Shown here: positions 12,270 through 22,948 of the stretch, piece after piece | Position numbering within the stretch: the first letter of the stretch is position 1 | Layout: each line of letters begins with the position of its first letter | Origin: Cercophora sp. LCS_1 | Taxonomy: Eukaryota > Ascomycota > Sordariomycetes > Sordariales > Lasiosphaeriaceae | Reading direction: 5' to 3' | Length of the DNA stretch: 64,000 nucleotides | Assembly: GCA_036250225.1 (NCBI GenBank) | Contig: JAPZLL010000060.1 | Location: forward strand, 1 to 64,000 | Position numbers and translations under genes: made by a program | Notes under the pieces: model-generated | Seen by the model: the letters and a program-made list of their open reading frames with translations, nothing else | Databases searched by the model: none | Told to the model about the DNA's origin: nothing

Positions 12270-13407
12270 AAGGACTAGATCTATAAGAGGGAAAGTACAT
12301 TTACCTTTTCGTATAAAACTTATACTTAATACAAACTAACCAAAAACTTAACTTTAAAAAATTGGCCCATTTAAAATCATAAGGAAAATCGCTACCTCTA
12401 ACTAAAACTAAACCTACCTACCTTAATAAAAATATGGACCAAGGTCTTCTATATATTATTTCTTAAACTAATATTATGGAGAACCCTAGGCCAAAACCAA
12501 TAAAGAAGAATTCGATATCGACGAAATCCTAGATTTATAAGTCCATAATAATAAACTTTACTATTTAATTAAATAGTTTAATTATAGATTAGAATCAAAC
12601 TTATAGAAACCTTCTAATTACTTTAACTGCCCAGAAAAAATTAAAGAGTTCTACTAAAAGAATCCAGACTGACCATTAGTCCAGGGTATAATAATTAAGA
12701 GCCCTGCGCAACTGGGTCCTGTGCTGCAGACTCAAGTAAGGAGGAGTTAAGAATGGATTAATTAAAATCAATAGTCTACTACTAATTAATGGGGCCCTCT
12801 ATATTCCCTATAGAGGAGTCCCCGGAATAAAACAATGGGTTAGACTTTATAATAATATACCCTTACTTAAACAGTTTATCTGCCCACTATTATATAATCG
12901 CTTTTTTTTCTACTATAGAAAAAAGACTCTATATAATAGAAAAAAGTGCCTAATGGAGGGAGGTTGTCCTCTTCCTTAGTCAATTTCCACAGGCCCTCAA
13001 GACTCTTTATTACTAAAAAGGAAATTTAGAATAATGGAGCAATATAAAAAATGTATAAATATTTATAAATAGAAGTAAAGTTAATATTATTATAGGTAAT
13101 CTTATAAGTAATACACTTGCTATAATATAATGAATCCGCAGCAATAAAATACTTATATTTAGTACAAAAGCAATTTAAGTAAGGTATTTCAAATGGACTA
13201 TTATATAGGAAAAAATAAACGCCCAATATAGATTTAAATAATACCTTTTATTAAGAATAAAGCGATTGGACCTTTTAAACCCTATTGGATATTGTATTAA
13301 ATAGGGCAATATAGGAGGAAAATTAATAAATGTATAGGAGTGCGGAATATATTCTTTTAAATTTGGTGGAAGCAGCCTTTGAGTTATTGGCCTTAAAAGG
13401 AGGGAAT

Positions 13408-13907
13408 TGTATTACAACCCAGGTTATAACCTCAAAGGGGGAGCATAGACTATTAGCGAAATACCAATTATTGGGCCCAGGGTATAAGGACCTATAAACC
13501 CTAATTAGAATAGTCCCAAAGGGAATGGTCCCAATGTTCGGGACCAGAAGGTTTGGGACCAACCCCGGGCCAATTGTATAGGACCTAACGGTATTGGTCC
13601 TGAGGTTTGGGACTAATAGGCTTGGGACCTGGAGGCTAGTATTATAAGTATATAAATACAATAGTTACCCATAACTGTGTGAGGACTTTTAGATCCTCAC
13701 GCTAATAATATATTATTCTTAAGCACTACTCAGTAAGACCCATTATCCGGGACCTTGGAGTTTACAATCTACTTAATAGTATATCCCCCTTCGAAAGTTG
13801 TACTAGCCTTCACTCAGTCACCTTGCACCCACCCTACCTAGAGCATTGGACCCCGTCCGCTTTTGCGATCTGTCTTCACCTCAGTGTACCTGGAGCAAGC
13901 CGTAACA
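13408..13907 (+). repeat. 3' LTR of the decayed gypsy copy
   Basis: This is about 500 bp from TGTATTACAACCC to GCCGTAACA, colinear with the solo LTR at 14285-14791. It is heavily mutated in its first half and closer in its second half. Together with 8635-9136 it brackets a gypsy copy of about 5.3 kb. No matching 5-bp duplication is visible outside the pair, either because of decay or because the two LTRs come from different insertions. Confidence 0.7.
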
Positions 13908-14279
13908 CTTATATCATTTGGTCTTAGTCTTATTACAAATATTGCAGTTATTGATAACTTCTTCCACCAACTTTTTTATTTCTGGGAAGGTATATCCTTA
14001 CTTGGCTTATATAAATGTCTTTACTCTTCCCATATATCCTTTAACTCGTGCCTTATAAATCTATTGGATATATCTTTATTGGAGGTTGGGGTTGTGGATA
14101 TAGGGCTTATTACTATATTATAGCCTATTATTTTCGTTATATCCTCTGATAACTTTGTTATTAATGTTCCAGACATTTTTGTAGTATATACAATTACTGT
14201 GGTTTCCTCGGGCACAGTCCTGGTACTATTTGTGGAAATTGCACTTATTATAGTGGCCTCGTTATTCAAATATCCTATC
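13908..14279 (-). mobile_element. Inverted gypsy integrase-region fragment
   Basis: The reverse complement aligns with 4330-4600. The minus-strand frame at 14021-14341 contains EDITKIIGY and NKDISNRFI, and the forward relic contains EDITKTIGY and NKNTSNKFI. It is a broken piece of the same family in opposite orientation and is the target into which the solo LTR at 14285 inserted. Confidence 0.75.
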
Positions 14280-14284
14280 AATTG

Positions 14285-14791
14285 TGTCACGACCCAAGTC
14301 ATGACCTCAATGGGGGAGCACGGACCAACCCCGGGTACCAATCAACGAAGCCCAGGACGCAGCACTCCGCCCCGCCCTCGTGGAACCAATGGGAGAGGAC
14401 CCGAGCAAAGGAACATCCGGGTCCAGGGCAGGACCCGAACGAAGGAGCGCCCGGGTCCGACGACGGCCAGTAAGAACGGACCCAGGACGGCAGACACCCG
14501 GGTCCAGAAGGAAACATCACATGTATATAGATACGATGGTTGTGCCCACAACCGTGTGAGGACTCTTGGATCCTCACGCTAGCAATACATTGTTCTTGAG
14601 CACCGCTCAGTGAGACCCATCGTCCGGGACCTTGGAGTCTACGTTCTTCTTGACAGTGTATCACCCTTCGGGAGTTGTCCTAGCCTTCACTCAGTCACCT
14701 TGCACCCATCACCTAGAGCATTGGACCCTGTCCGCTCTTACGATCTGTCTTTGCCAAGTCCTCCCCGGAGAGCTTGGAGCAGGCCGTAACA
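14285..14791 (+). mobile_element. Solo LTR (507 bp) with perfect 5-bp target duplication
   Basis: It begins TGTCACGACC and ends GCCGTAACA, giving the canonical TG...CA ends. AATTG flanks it at 14280-14284 and 14792-14796. No internal retroelement sequence is attached, so it is a recombined solo LTR. It is GC-rich and shows few signs of RIP, unlike the 8.6- and 13.4-kb LTRs of the same family, so it inserted later or escaped mutation. Confidence 0.9.
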
Positions 14792-14884
14792 AATTGCTGT
14801 TTGGAATAGTAATAATAATTCCAGTTGTTTGTATATATAATAGTAGTCTGTTGCAAACGCTAGCATCAAGATGATTCGGAATAT

Positions 14885-15358
14885 TGTTACGGCCTGCTCC
14901 AAGTGCTCCGGGGAGGGCTTGGCAAAGACAGATCGCAAGAGCGGACAGAGTCCAATGCTCTAGGTGGGGGGGGTGCAAGGTGACTGAGTGAAGGCTAGTA
15001 CAACTCTCGAAGGGTGATACACTGTCAAGCAGAACGTAGACTCCAAGGTCCCGGACGATGGGTCTCACTGAGTGGTGCTCAAGAACAATGTATTGCTAGC
15101 GTGAGGATCCAAGAGTCCTCACACAGTTGTGGGCACAACTATCGTATCTATATACATGCGGTGTTTCTCCTGGACCCGGGTGCCTTCCGTCCTGGGTCCA
15201 TTCTTACTGGCCGTCCTCGGACCCGGGTGCTTCTTCGTCCGGGTCTTCTCTCATTGGTTCCATTGGGGCCTGGTGGAGCGCTGTGCTCTGGGCTTCGCTG
15301 ATTGGTGCTTGAGGTTGGTCCGTGCTTCCCCCTTGAGGTCACGACTTGGGTCGTGACA
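14885..15358 (-). mobile_element. Solo LTR (474 bp), inverted, with perfect 5-bp target duplication
   Basis: Read forward it starts TGTTACGGCC and ends GGGTCGTGACA, the reverse complement of the LTR at 14285-14791, from which it is separated by 93 bp. AATAT flanks it at 14880-14884 and 15359-15363. The two inverted LTRs form a long imperfect palindrome. It marks the right edge of the transposon block, about 390 bp before the chitinase-like gene. Confidence 0.9.
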
Positions 15359-15755
15359 AATATCTTTTTTGTTTTTTTGACTGTATGAAACGAGTGAGAA
15401 TCACAGTGCCAAACGAAGTGGAGATGAATAGAAGACATTTCCCATGTCCTGTCCAGTGAAACCGACTGACAAAACTGCCGGTAACCTCTTTACAGGTTAA
15501 CAAAGAGAAGAAATGTTTTGCAAATTGCATACCTCAATATGCATCAACCATAGCATCGTCTTGTGAGTGAAGCTGATCCGTCTAAATTCAGGCATGCCCT
15601 TGTCCGTTTCACGCACTGTATAAGACACCGGTGGATATAAACCAAAGACAGATGGGTTGGTTCTGTGTGGACCATTATCGAAACGCCCATTACTTGAGTA
15701 CCTAATACACTCTCCGTATGTATTATCCCAAATAGACAATAACGATAATAAAGGT

Positions 15756-18700
15756 ATGACGTTGCTGTCGGCCAGAATTGCTTTTTTGTTATTCATCTTT
15801 GTCTTTACGCAGCCCTGGACTGTCCAAGGAGCCAATGAAGAATGCGGCAGCTTGGTAGGGGGCATTGGCTGTCCGTTAAATGTCTGCTGTTCCAAATGGG
15901 GATTCTGTGGAACCACCTCACTAAGTCCTTCCTTGAGAGAAAAAGACAGAAAACTGACAAGAATCGTAGGAATTCTGTGCCGAGTCTGAGGGCTGCCAGA
16001 GCAACTGCGGGATGGACTTTCAGCCATTGGAACCGTGGCCATATGACGTGCAAAACACCGTCATCGGCTATTGGGAGGCATGGGCGCCAACACTCAAGGG
16101 GTGTGGGATGAAGACGGCGTCCAACAATATACCGCTTGGGGCACTATTGCACATCAATACGGCCTTTGAATACATCCAATCAAACACGTTCATAATCCAC
16201 ACAATCGACGGGCTTGGAATTGAACACTTCAAGGCGGTTAGCAACGTCAAGAACAGGTCTCCGCACACACGCGTCTGGCTATCCCTTGGCGGATGGACGT
16301 TTAGCAATAACGGTACTGTGACGCAGCACGTGTGGGGCGATCTGTCAAGCACTAAGGGGGAGCGTGGACGCTTCATACTGAACCTGGAAAGATTCATGAG
16401 CGAGTGGGGGTTTGACGGCGTCGATCTCAACTGGGAGTATCCCACAGCCAGCGACAGACGGGGCAAGCCCGAGGACACACTCAACTACCTTCTCTTGTGC
16501 CAGGATATCAAGCGCCACTTTGACGACAAAGGCTTGCGCTGGGGCATCTCGTTTACGGCGCCAGCATCATACTGGTATATGAAGCACTTTGACATCAAGG
16601 GCATGGCTGATACGGTGGGTTTTGTCAATCTGATGACGTACGACATGCATGGAAGCTGGGACGACCGGTCACCATGGATTGGCTCCCGTATTTACTCCCA
16701 CACGAACATAACAGAGATTGAGCTGGTATTGTCGCTTCTCTGGCGCAACGGAGTCCCGGCCGACCAGGTCAACCTGGGGTTGGGATTTTAGGGGCGCACC
16801 TATGCGCTCGAGAACCCAAGCTGTGACAGGCCGGGATGCAATTTCACCGCTGGTGGGAGGAAAGGGCCGTGTACGGGTGCCGAGGGCTACCTCTCGTACG
16901 GTGAAGTCAAGGATATCATCAAGGAAAGGGGTATTAAGCCCGTGTGGGACAAGAGGACCATGACGAAATACTTTCGCTACGACACGAATCAGTGGGTGTC
17001 ATATGACGACCCCGAAACGCTCAAACAAAAGGTTGATTATGCAAACAAGATGGGGTACTACATCTCACTTTCTCTCTTCCTTGCTGACTGTAGCGGTAGC
17101 TTCCGGGGCCTCTTCATCTGGGCGATCGACCAGGACACTCTCGACTACGAGCTGCTCAGGGCTGTGCTCGGCGACAGAGGGCTCGATTATTTCGGCCAAG
17201 CGGACGAGTCGACGGGATGGACATCCTTCACGGCGAGTGAGTGTCGATGGTCTCAGTGCGGGAGAGGCTGTGGGCAGGGAACGCAAAAAGTGACAACGGT
17301 TCGATGTACCGACGGCGAAGGCAAGCTGCACAAGGACTTGTGCTGTCCACTCAACGGGTCCCCTAACCCCGACTTTTGCAGCGTCGGTCCTGGGTGTCTC
17401 GCAGAATCCAAGAGTTCCTGTGGTCAGGGTGAGGTACTTATCACCAAGGATCGCTACTATACCAACAACAAAGGCCAAGACCACTCGTGCCTCGGCATTG
17501 GGCTGGCGTTGTACTACTGCAAGGAGGAGATAACGGGTGAGAAGCTGTGCGGATGGGGGGGCAAGCGCTACAAGCTCGACGACGACAACCTCAAAGACGC
17601 AGACGTATGCGAGCCTGGCTAGCATGCCGTCACCTTCCGGGCCTGCCCCACAGGCCGCGGGCTGGCTGAGGCTTTTTGCTGCGCTAGCGGCGTCGACAAG
17701 GACAAGCTCATGTGTTGCTGGCTGAAGGGTATGCCGCCATCCTGCAATATGGGTGGCTGCTATGCCAACGAAATCGACATGGAGCAGCATGAAACCGGCG
17801 GGGGCAACCCCTCGTGCGTGATCCCAGCGCCGAAGACGTGGGGACAGGGACCCCGGAGAGGGCCTGGAGGCAGTGTTGGCGACAAGCATGTTGAGCCGAA
17901 GCTCTGTTGCAACCGCGATGCGCTCAAGGTCAGCTTCAAGAAGTTCCCCGTTCCCCTCGAAAACTTGTTCTTCAAGGAAGATCTCGAGAAGCTTCCCAAG
18001 GATAGCAAACCGTCGTTTGCCATCCTGACCGACAACACTATGGCCGGCCACGACGAAGAACAAGGTACCTCGGATCCAAACTCAAGCGCGTTTGCGTGGC
18101 ATATCATCGATGGGCCTGTGAGCGAGGTGGCCAACCTAGACAAATGGGACGGCTCGCACTGGGAGATGTGGGACTGCGACCCAGTCCACCACGAGGGTTG
18201 CCAGACTGCACGCATGGTCTGTACCGACGAGTCGGCCGAGAGCAACTGCCACGAGATCTGGGCTGGAGAGGTCAACAATACAATCATCAAAATGCCCAAG
18301 AACTGCGGCCCCGGGAAGTATGCCATGGCGGTTGCCCTTGAGCCGATCCCTCACCACCTGCCACCCCCAAACATCAATATCCGGGGGCTCGGTGGAGGGC
18401 AGAAACCGTCGCCACCGACCGTGTTTGAGCTCACGTTTAATTACGACTTCTCGGTTCTCCAGAAGCGGGCCCAAAAGTCCAACTCGCTGATCCGTATCGA
18501 CTACAGCAACAATCCGGGCCACTGGGCCGAGATCGTTGCCGCCCCGCCGACCCGCAAGACCAGACGGGACGTCGAGCGTGAGGTTGCAGAACTGCATGGG
18601 GGCGATATGCATGCCTACCTCGATCACCACTTTTATCTGCAGCAACGCTCGATCTCAGACTCGGAGCTCCATCTGCTTCACGAGCGCTGGTTTTCCATCC

Positions 18701-19769
18701 GCCTGGACAACTGGATCGAGAGAATGCGCAAGGTCGAGCTGGAGCACACTCTGCTGCAGCACCGCATCGACGAGATGATCGACACCCCGCTCATCGATCA
18801 GACGCGCGTCTGCCAGATAGGACCTGTCACGCAAACGCTGCATGCCAAACTGACTGTTGCGCTGGGAATCGAAGTCGAGACGTCGGCGCAGCTGACAATC
18901 ATGGGGAACCTGGGTGACCTCAACAGCTTCAAGCAGTCTCATCTGTCTTTGCGCAACAGGGGCTCGGCCACCGTTCTCGTCAACTTTGACGCCTTTGGTC
19001 GGCTCGAGTTTGGCAGCATGAACAAGGAGCTCGTTGGCATTGCACCCGTGGGCGCTAGCATCAACATCCCTGGTATCGTTACGATCGGGCCCAAATTCAA
19101 GGTCGTCAGCAGCCTTCAGGGCGTCATGAATGTCCACGCGTAGGTTTTCATAAGAAGACTTGAGATTTTTGTCAGCTAACATACGGAACCGCAGAAACGC
19201 CCAGTACCAAGTGACGCTCGCAAACTGGGACTACACAGAGTCTTACCCGTTTAACGGAGCCAACCCATATGACGAAGACGATCTGAACATCACACGGACC
19301 GTCAGCCCTGGGCTGAGACAGGGTAAAGCTAACAAGACGCGCTCGCAGTTCGAATGGGATATCGGGGAGGGTCTAAGGCAGTGTTGGCGGAGGAAGCGGC
19401 CAGGACTTGAGTTTTTGCTATGGCATCGACGCTGGCTACGAGGTCTTTGTGAATGAATTCGCTCTGTAAGGCGCCTTTGAATTCAGTTGTGATATGGAAT
19501 CGAGACTGACATCTTTTAGCACGCTTTTCCCCGGCCTACCCGGTTTGAACAAGCACTGGACGGTTGCAGGCGACGAGGTGAGCTGCCCTCAGGATGCGGT
19601 AAATTGCTAAGCTGAGCTATAGTTTCCTATCCTTCCGGCACAAGGGAACTGCGGCAAGCAGAGTACCAAAGCGCTTCTACAAACTGCGAATACGGTTGAA
19701 TTTTCAGGCTGGAGTAAAGGAGAAGGCGTGTTGCCCAATGAATTCTCTGGTGACTGGAAGGGTTTCTAG
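15756..19769 (+). pseudogene. GH18 chitinase of the killer-toxin-alpha-like class, multiply broken
   Basis: An N-terminal hydrophobic signal segment starts at ATG 15756. It is followed by a hevein-type Cys-rich chitin-binding domain (to about 16010), a GH18 barrel (about 16040-17200; LSLGGW substrate motif near 16285) and a long Cys-rich C-terminal region to TAG 19767-19769, with introns at 19140-19194, 19466-19519 and 19578-19622. This is the subgroup-C chitinase plan related to the yeast killer toxin alpha subunit. Breaks: the donor of a well-placed 49-nt intron (15921-15969) reads CTAAGT instead of GT; in-frame TAG at 16789-16791 and 17620-17622; a frame break near 19355-19385. In the catalytic DxxDxDxE motif (16414-16437) the third acid is Asn. 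A functional product is very unlikely. It is the first host gene after the transposon block. Confidence 0.85.
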
Positions 19770-20637
19770 TGGTCAAAATGTGCACAGAGAGTAATTTGCG
19801 TAGGTAGGTACTTTAGACAACTTGATGACAAAAAAACGGCACACTGAACCCGGCTGACGCCACTCCAAGTGGCCAGGACAGGTCCAAAGTCTTTCGAAGA
19901 GCGTTTGAAGCAGTTGGAAATATTGGGTGATGCATTGGGATCGTGGATTCACTCCTTTTCAGTGGATATTTATCCCTCCGACCTTTTTGCATGTGCCGTT
20001 TATTTTAACAAGGACTTGGTAGAATAAGTCGACGTTTGCCATGCGAAACCAGTTCTTGTCGCATTCAAACCACGAGCTTTTTCGTATTTGTCGGTTACAA
20101 GCCAGCGAAAATGCAGTGACCCGGGACGGATGCAGCCCTGATGCTGCTGCATGTCGATGTTGATCGGGCAGTGGCTGGGCCATTGACGTGCCTTGCATTC
20201 AACGTCCCGCGCTGCGACCCAAAACGGAAGGCCACTCGCTTCGGCGGACTCAGCCCCAGCCCGACGGCTTGTCTTCTCATTCGCCATGCTCCGAACGTCC
20301 CTGCACGTGTGCATGTGGCGGAGCCAGCAGGGCGTCGGTCAGGCCCGTTGCCGGCCTCTCATAGGCCTTTCGGCAGTGGCACGAAATGCCGCATCTCTAG
20401 CTTCCGTATCTTGATTTGCCGCTGTAAATGGGCCTGGTACGAGGAGGGCGGGGGGAGGCGACATGTCAACCTGCCACGCCTGCTGTTCCTCTCATGTCAC
20501 GCTTTCCCCATGCTCCCCTCCGACCTGGATTTCTTTTCCTTCTTCCGTCCCGCCACAGCTTCCCCGCACAGCTGGAGAGCTTTGCCCCAAAAGTGTCTGC
20601 TCACCCGCCTCTGGCCGCCTGGCAACGCGTAGGAACC
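19770..20637. other. Intergenic, no gene seen
   Basis: Nothing coding is supported. Pyrimidine-rich stretches at 20485-20560 lie just upstream of the next start and are typical of fungal promoters and 5' leaders. Confidence 0.5.
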
Positions 20638-21908
20638 ATGGCGTCTTACAATCCAAACATCTCGAACGGAACCTGTTACTATGCAGAAAACACCGAGACA
20701 AAGGGCCAGTTCATCCCGTGTGGAAACGATGCCATCCAAGTCTGGCCATGTTGCCAACTGGGAAGCTACTGCTTGTCACTGGGCGACGCGAATGCGTGCT
20801 GGGATGCGAAAAGTAGGTCTTCGTCGCAGCTTGATCAAATGCGAAGGGCACAGGTACTGACACATATGTCTCAGCGGGTAACACGTATGTCGCCGGATGC
20901 ACCGATCCCTCGTTTGTCTCTCCAAACTGCCTGCGGAAACCGCCGACATTCCACGAGCAAGAATGGGTTGCCATCAACCAAGCGTGCAAGGACCTGAACG
21001 CCAATAGCGGCTCGGACGGCATCACAAACTGGACGGGGTGCGTCATCGACAACAACTCGACAGAGCTTGTGAAGCTCCCGATGGCGAGCTGCACGCCTTA
21101 TTGCTCCTCGGCAGACATCATGTACGCGGGCACGTCGTCGCTGGAGGCATACGCAAGTCTCCCGACCATCACAGGGAGCAGCATCTTCTGGCAGAACGAC
21201 TTTGTGCCGCCCCCGACGCCCGCTGTGGGATACACACCTGGCACGACAAACGGAGTGGTGCCGACTTCCCGGCCAACAGGCTCACCCTCAGGCGGTGGTG
21301 GACTCTCGACCGGTGCCAAGGCGGGTATCGGTGTTGGCGCAGCTGTTGGGGGTATCTTGTTGATCGCAATACTCGCTAGCTTGGTTGTTGCTTGCTTGCG
21401 GCGACGAAAGAGGCAAGGAAATCAACAACCACCTCACGACCCAAGCAATATGTCACCCGGAACCAACGCAGCATACATGGGCCATGGCTACCACCAGCAC
21501 TCGCAAGACATGACCACGTATCCACCTAGTGGCGGCGGCCATCCTTCACCACCCCTACCGTACACCAACGCGTACTACCAACACAACATGGTGTCGCCAG
21601 CGGGTTATGATCCCTCTCAGACGCCAGCAGCAGCATATACGGGGCACAAGAGCGAGCTTGCAGATACAGGCTACACGACTGAGCTACCAGCAGATGAGAG
21701 ATTTCCCGCTCACAATCTGAGTCCCGGACAGCAGTCGCAACCTGGTCAGGGACATTCGCCTCTCAGTAGTACCGCCAGCACGATGTTGACGGCATCACCA
21801 CCGTCCGTGTCCGCGATGCGACATACCGCTAGCACTCGAACGTCACCACAATACTCTGAGGGACATGGGACATGGGACACGGGGTCGGGTGCTGGCACTT
21901 GGCGTTGA
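20638..21908 (+). CDS. Cys-rich single-pass membrane protein, function unknown
   Basis: Exons are 20638-20812 and 20875-21908, with a 62-nt intron (branch TACTGAC, acceptor CAG); the product is 402 aa. The N-terminal ~150 residues hold about a dozen cysteines in a pattern common in fungal proteins of unknown function (CYYAENTE, WPCCQLGSYC, AGCTDPSFVSPNC). A Pro/Ser/Thr/Gly-rich stalk follows. One transmembrane helix lies at about residues 210-232, followed by a basic stop-transfer RRRKR. The ~165-residue cytosolic tail is Pro/Gln/His-rich and disordered. The layout resembles fungal cell-wall sensors of the Mid2/WSC kind, but no WSC domain is present and no signal peptide is obvious at the chosen ATG, so a surface-sensor role is only an idea. 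Confidence 0.8.
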
Positions 21909-22948
21909 TCAATGAATCTGAGATTTGAATATATGGCATGGATGACGAAATAAGGTAATAATACCCAGAAGATCGAAGCGGAGGAGCATGATGAGAAATA
22001 TTTGACCGGGTGCCTACCCTACCTAGGTACCTGGAGGCATGTAAGCGTGGCGTCTGGAGTTGGCGGAGAGAATGACAATCAACTCGTCGGGCAAGGCTTG
22101 GGTTCGGACGATGACTGCAGGAGTGAGATGCCCCACCTAGTTGCTGCCTGCATGCGCCTCCCTGGGCCGAGGAACTTCAATATCGAGAGTTGTCGCTTAA
22201 ACTCGCGTGATGACATATCCCCTCCTTCGAATCCTTTGCATTTCGGTTGGATTGTCATTCCCGAGGGTTAGTTTGGCACTTCGAGAACATGTTTGTTCTC
22301 TGGGCCACTTTCCTATGTCTTGGCTCCATTGCCTAAGACGCATTGCGAAGAAGTTACCGATAAACCCATGAGTTAAAAGCCGTTGCTCCTCAACATCCCC
22401 GTCGAAATCCCCGAGAAAATCACCAAACTTGCTGGAAGCATCTCACCTCTGCACTACTCGCTGCCAACCCCTTGGTTCAACGAGATAATTAAACAAGCAA
22501 AAGGAAATTAATATTTCAACAGTAAAAGTCTTTTTAAAATAAATATCGTACTGTAAAATGGCTCGAAGACGTAACGCTTTTCCTATGTACCTAGTCTCCA
22601 TGTGTTGAGACAAAATCTTCTACTGTGGAAGGCTCTTCTACATGCAAATGTGTATTACAGCTGATCTCATTCTGCGCCGGGAAATATATGCAATGCATAG
22701 TGAATTTTACAAAATGTACCTATCCATAGTATTTTCGAAGGCTCCGTGAATTATGTTTTTGCATACGAAAATGAACAGGTAAGAGATGCACTATTTTTGC
22801 AGTGTAGTTCAAACCTCGACCTTTACGCTGCCGCTGCCACTGGTTGCATTTGCCTGCACGCTTGTTAGCCCAACCTTGGCAAGCCAAGACCTTCTTCCCT
22901 CACACAAACACGCCATTCTTTCTCCAGGGTCACAACCTTTCTAGAACA
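21909..22948. other. Intergenic, AT-richer centre, no gene seen
   Basis: About 22480-22800 is AT-richer than its surroundings, but it has no recognised repeat partner in the window and no coding signal. A 15-mer at 22879-22893 (GCAAGCCAAGACCTT) recurs exactly in the hairpin repeat at 60.5 kb. Confidence 0.4.

Larger units (their letters stand above)
9137..13407 (+). mobile_element. Internal region of decayed gypsy copy: gag and integrase/chromodomain tail
   Basis: Gag occupies about 9390-9810 and resumes at 10227-10480. A 72-codon open stretch (9534-9752) includes IATKWFKPYI and DTERRAE, typical of this gag type. The pol tail at about 12290-12700 contains KKLAHLK-like and EEFDIDEILDL-VHNNKLYYLIK segments, characteristic of the integrase C terminus and chromodomain of chromoviruses. 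The protease-RT-RNase H part is missing, so the copy is internally deleted. It is interrupted by three insertions, at 9818-10218, 10489-10928 and 11263-12269. Positions 12700-13407 hold no recognisable domain. Confidence 0.7.
1..15363. repeat. AT-rich, RIP-decayed nested transposon block
   Basis: Most of this block is AT-rich. Recognisable retroelement and transposase reading frames are broken mainly by TAA and TAG at positions where the families have Gln or Trp, which is the expected outcome of CpA-to-TpA repeat-induced point mutation. GC-balanced islands (about 5040-5380, 6361-6600, 9818-10218, 11263-11480, 14285-15358) stand out as later or less mutated insertions. No intact host gene was found. 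The right border is sharp: the target duplication of the last solo LTR ends at 15363. Confidence 0.9.

Noticed and set aside
8635..13907. Claiming a dated full-length gypsy element with target duplication
   Set aside because: The two LTRs are colinear and oriented correctly, but the outer 5-bp flanks do not match and the pol core is missing, so only a decayed copy is claimed.
14282..15312. Several 60-127-codon frames within the LTRs
   Set aside because: They lie in LTR sequence repeated in both orientations; openness is due to GC content, with no protein family.
15921..15969. Reading the chitinase-like first exon straight through this stretch
   Set aside because: Straight reading runs to a stop at 15987-15989, while CTGAC plus TAG acceptor and frame continuity at 15970 indicate a former intron with a defective donor.
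17065..18063. 332-codon open frame on the minus strand
   Set aside because: It is antisense to the well-supported chitinase-like frame in GC-rich codons and has no domain or start context.
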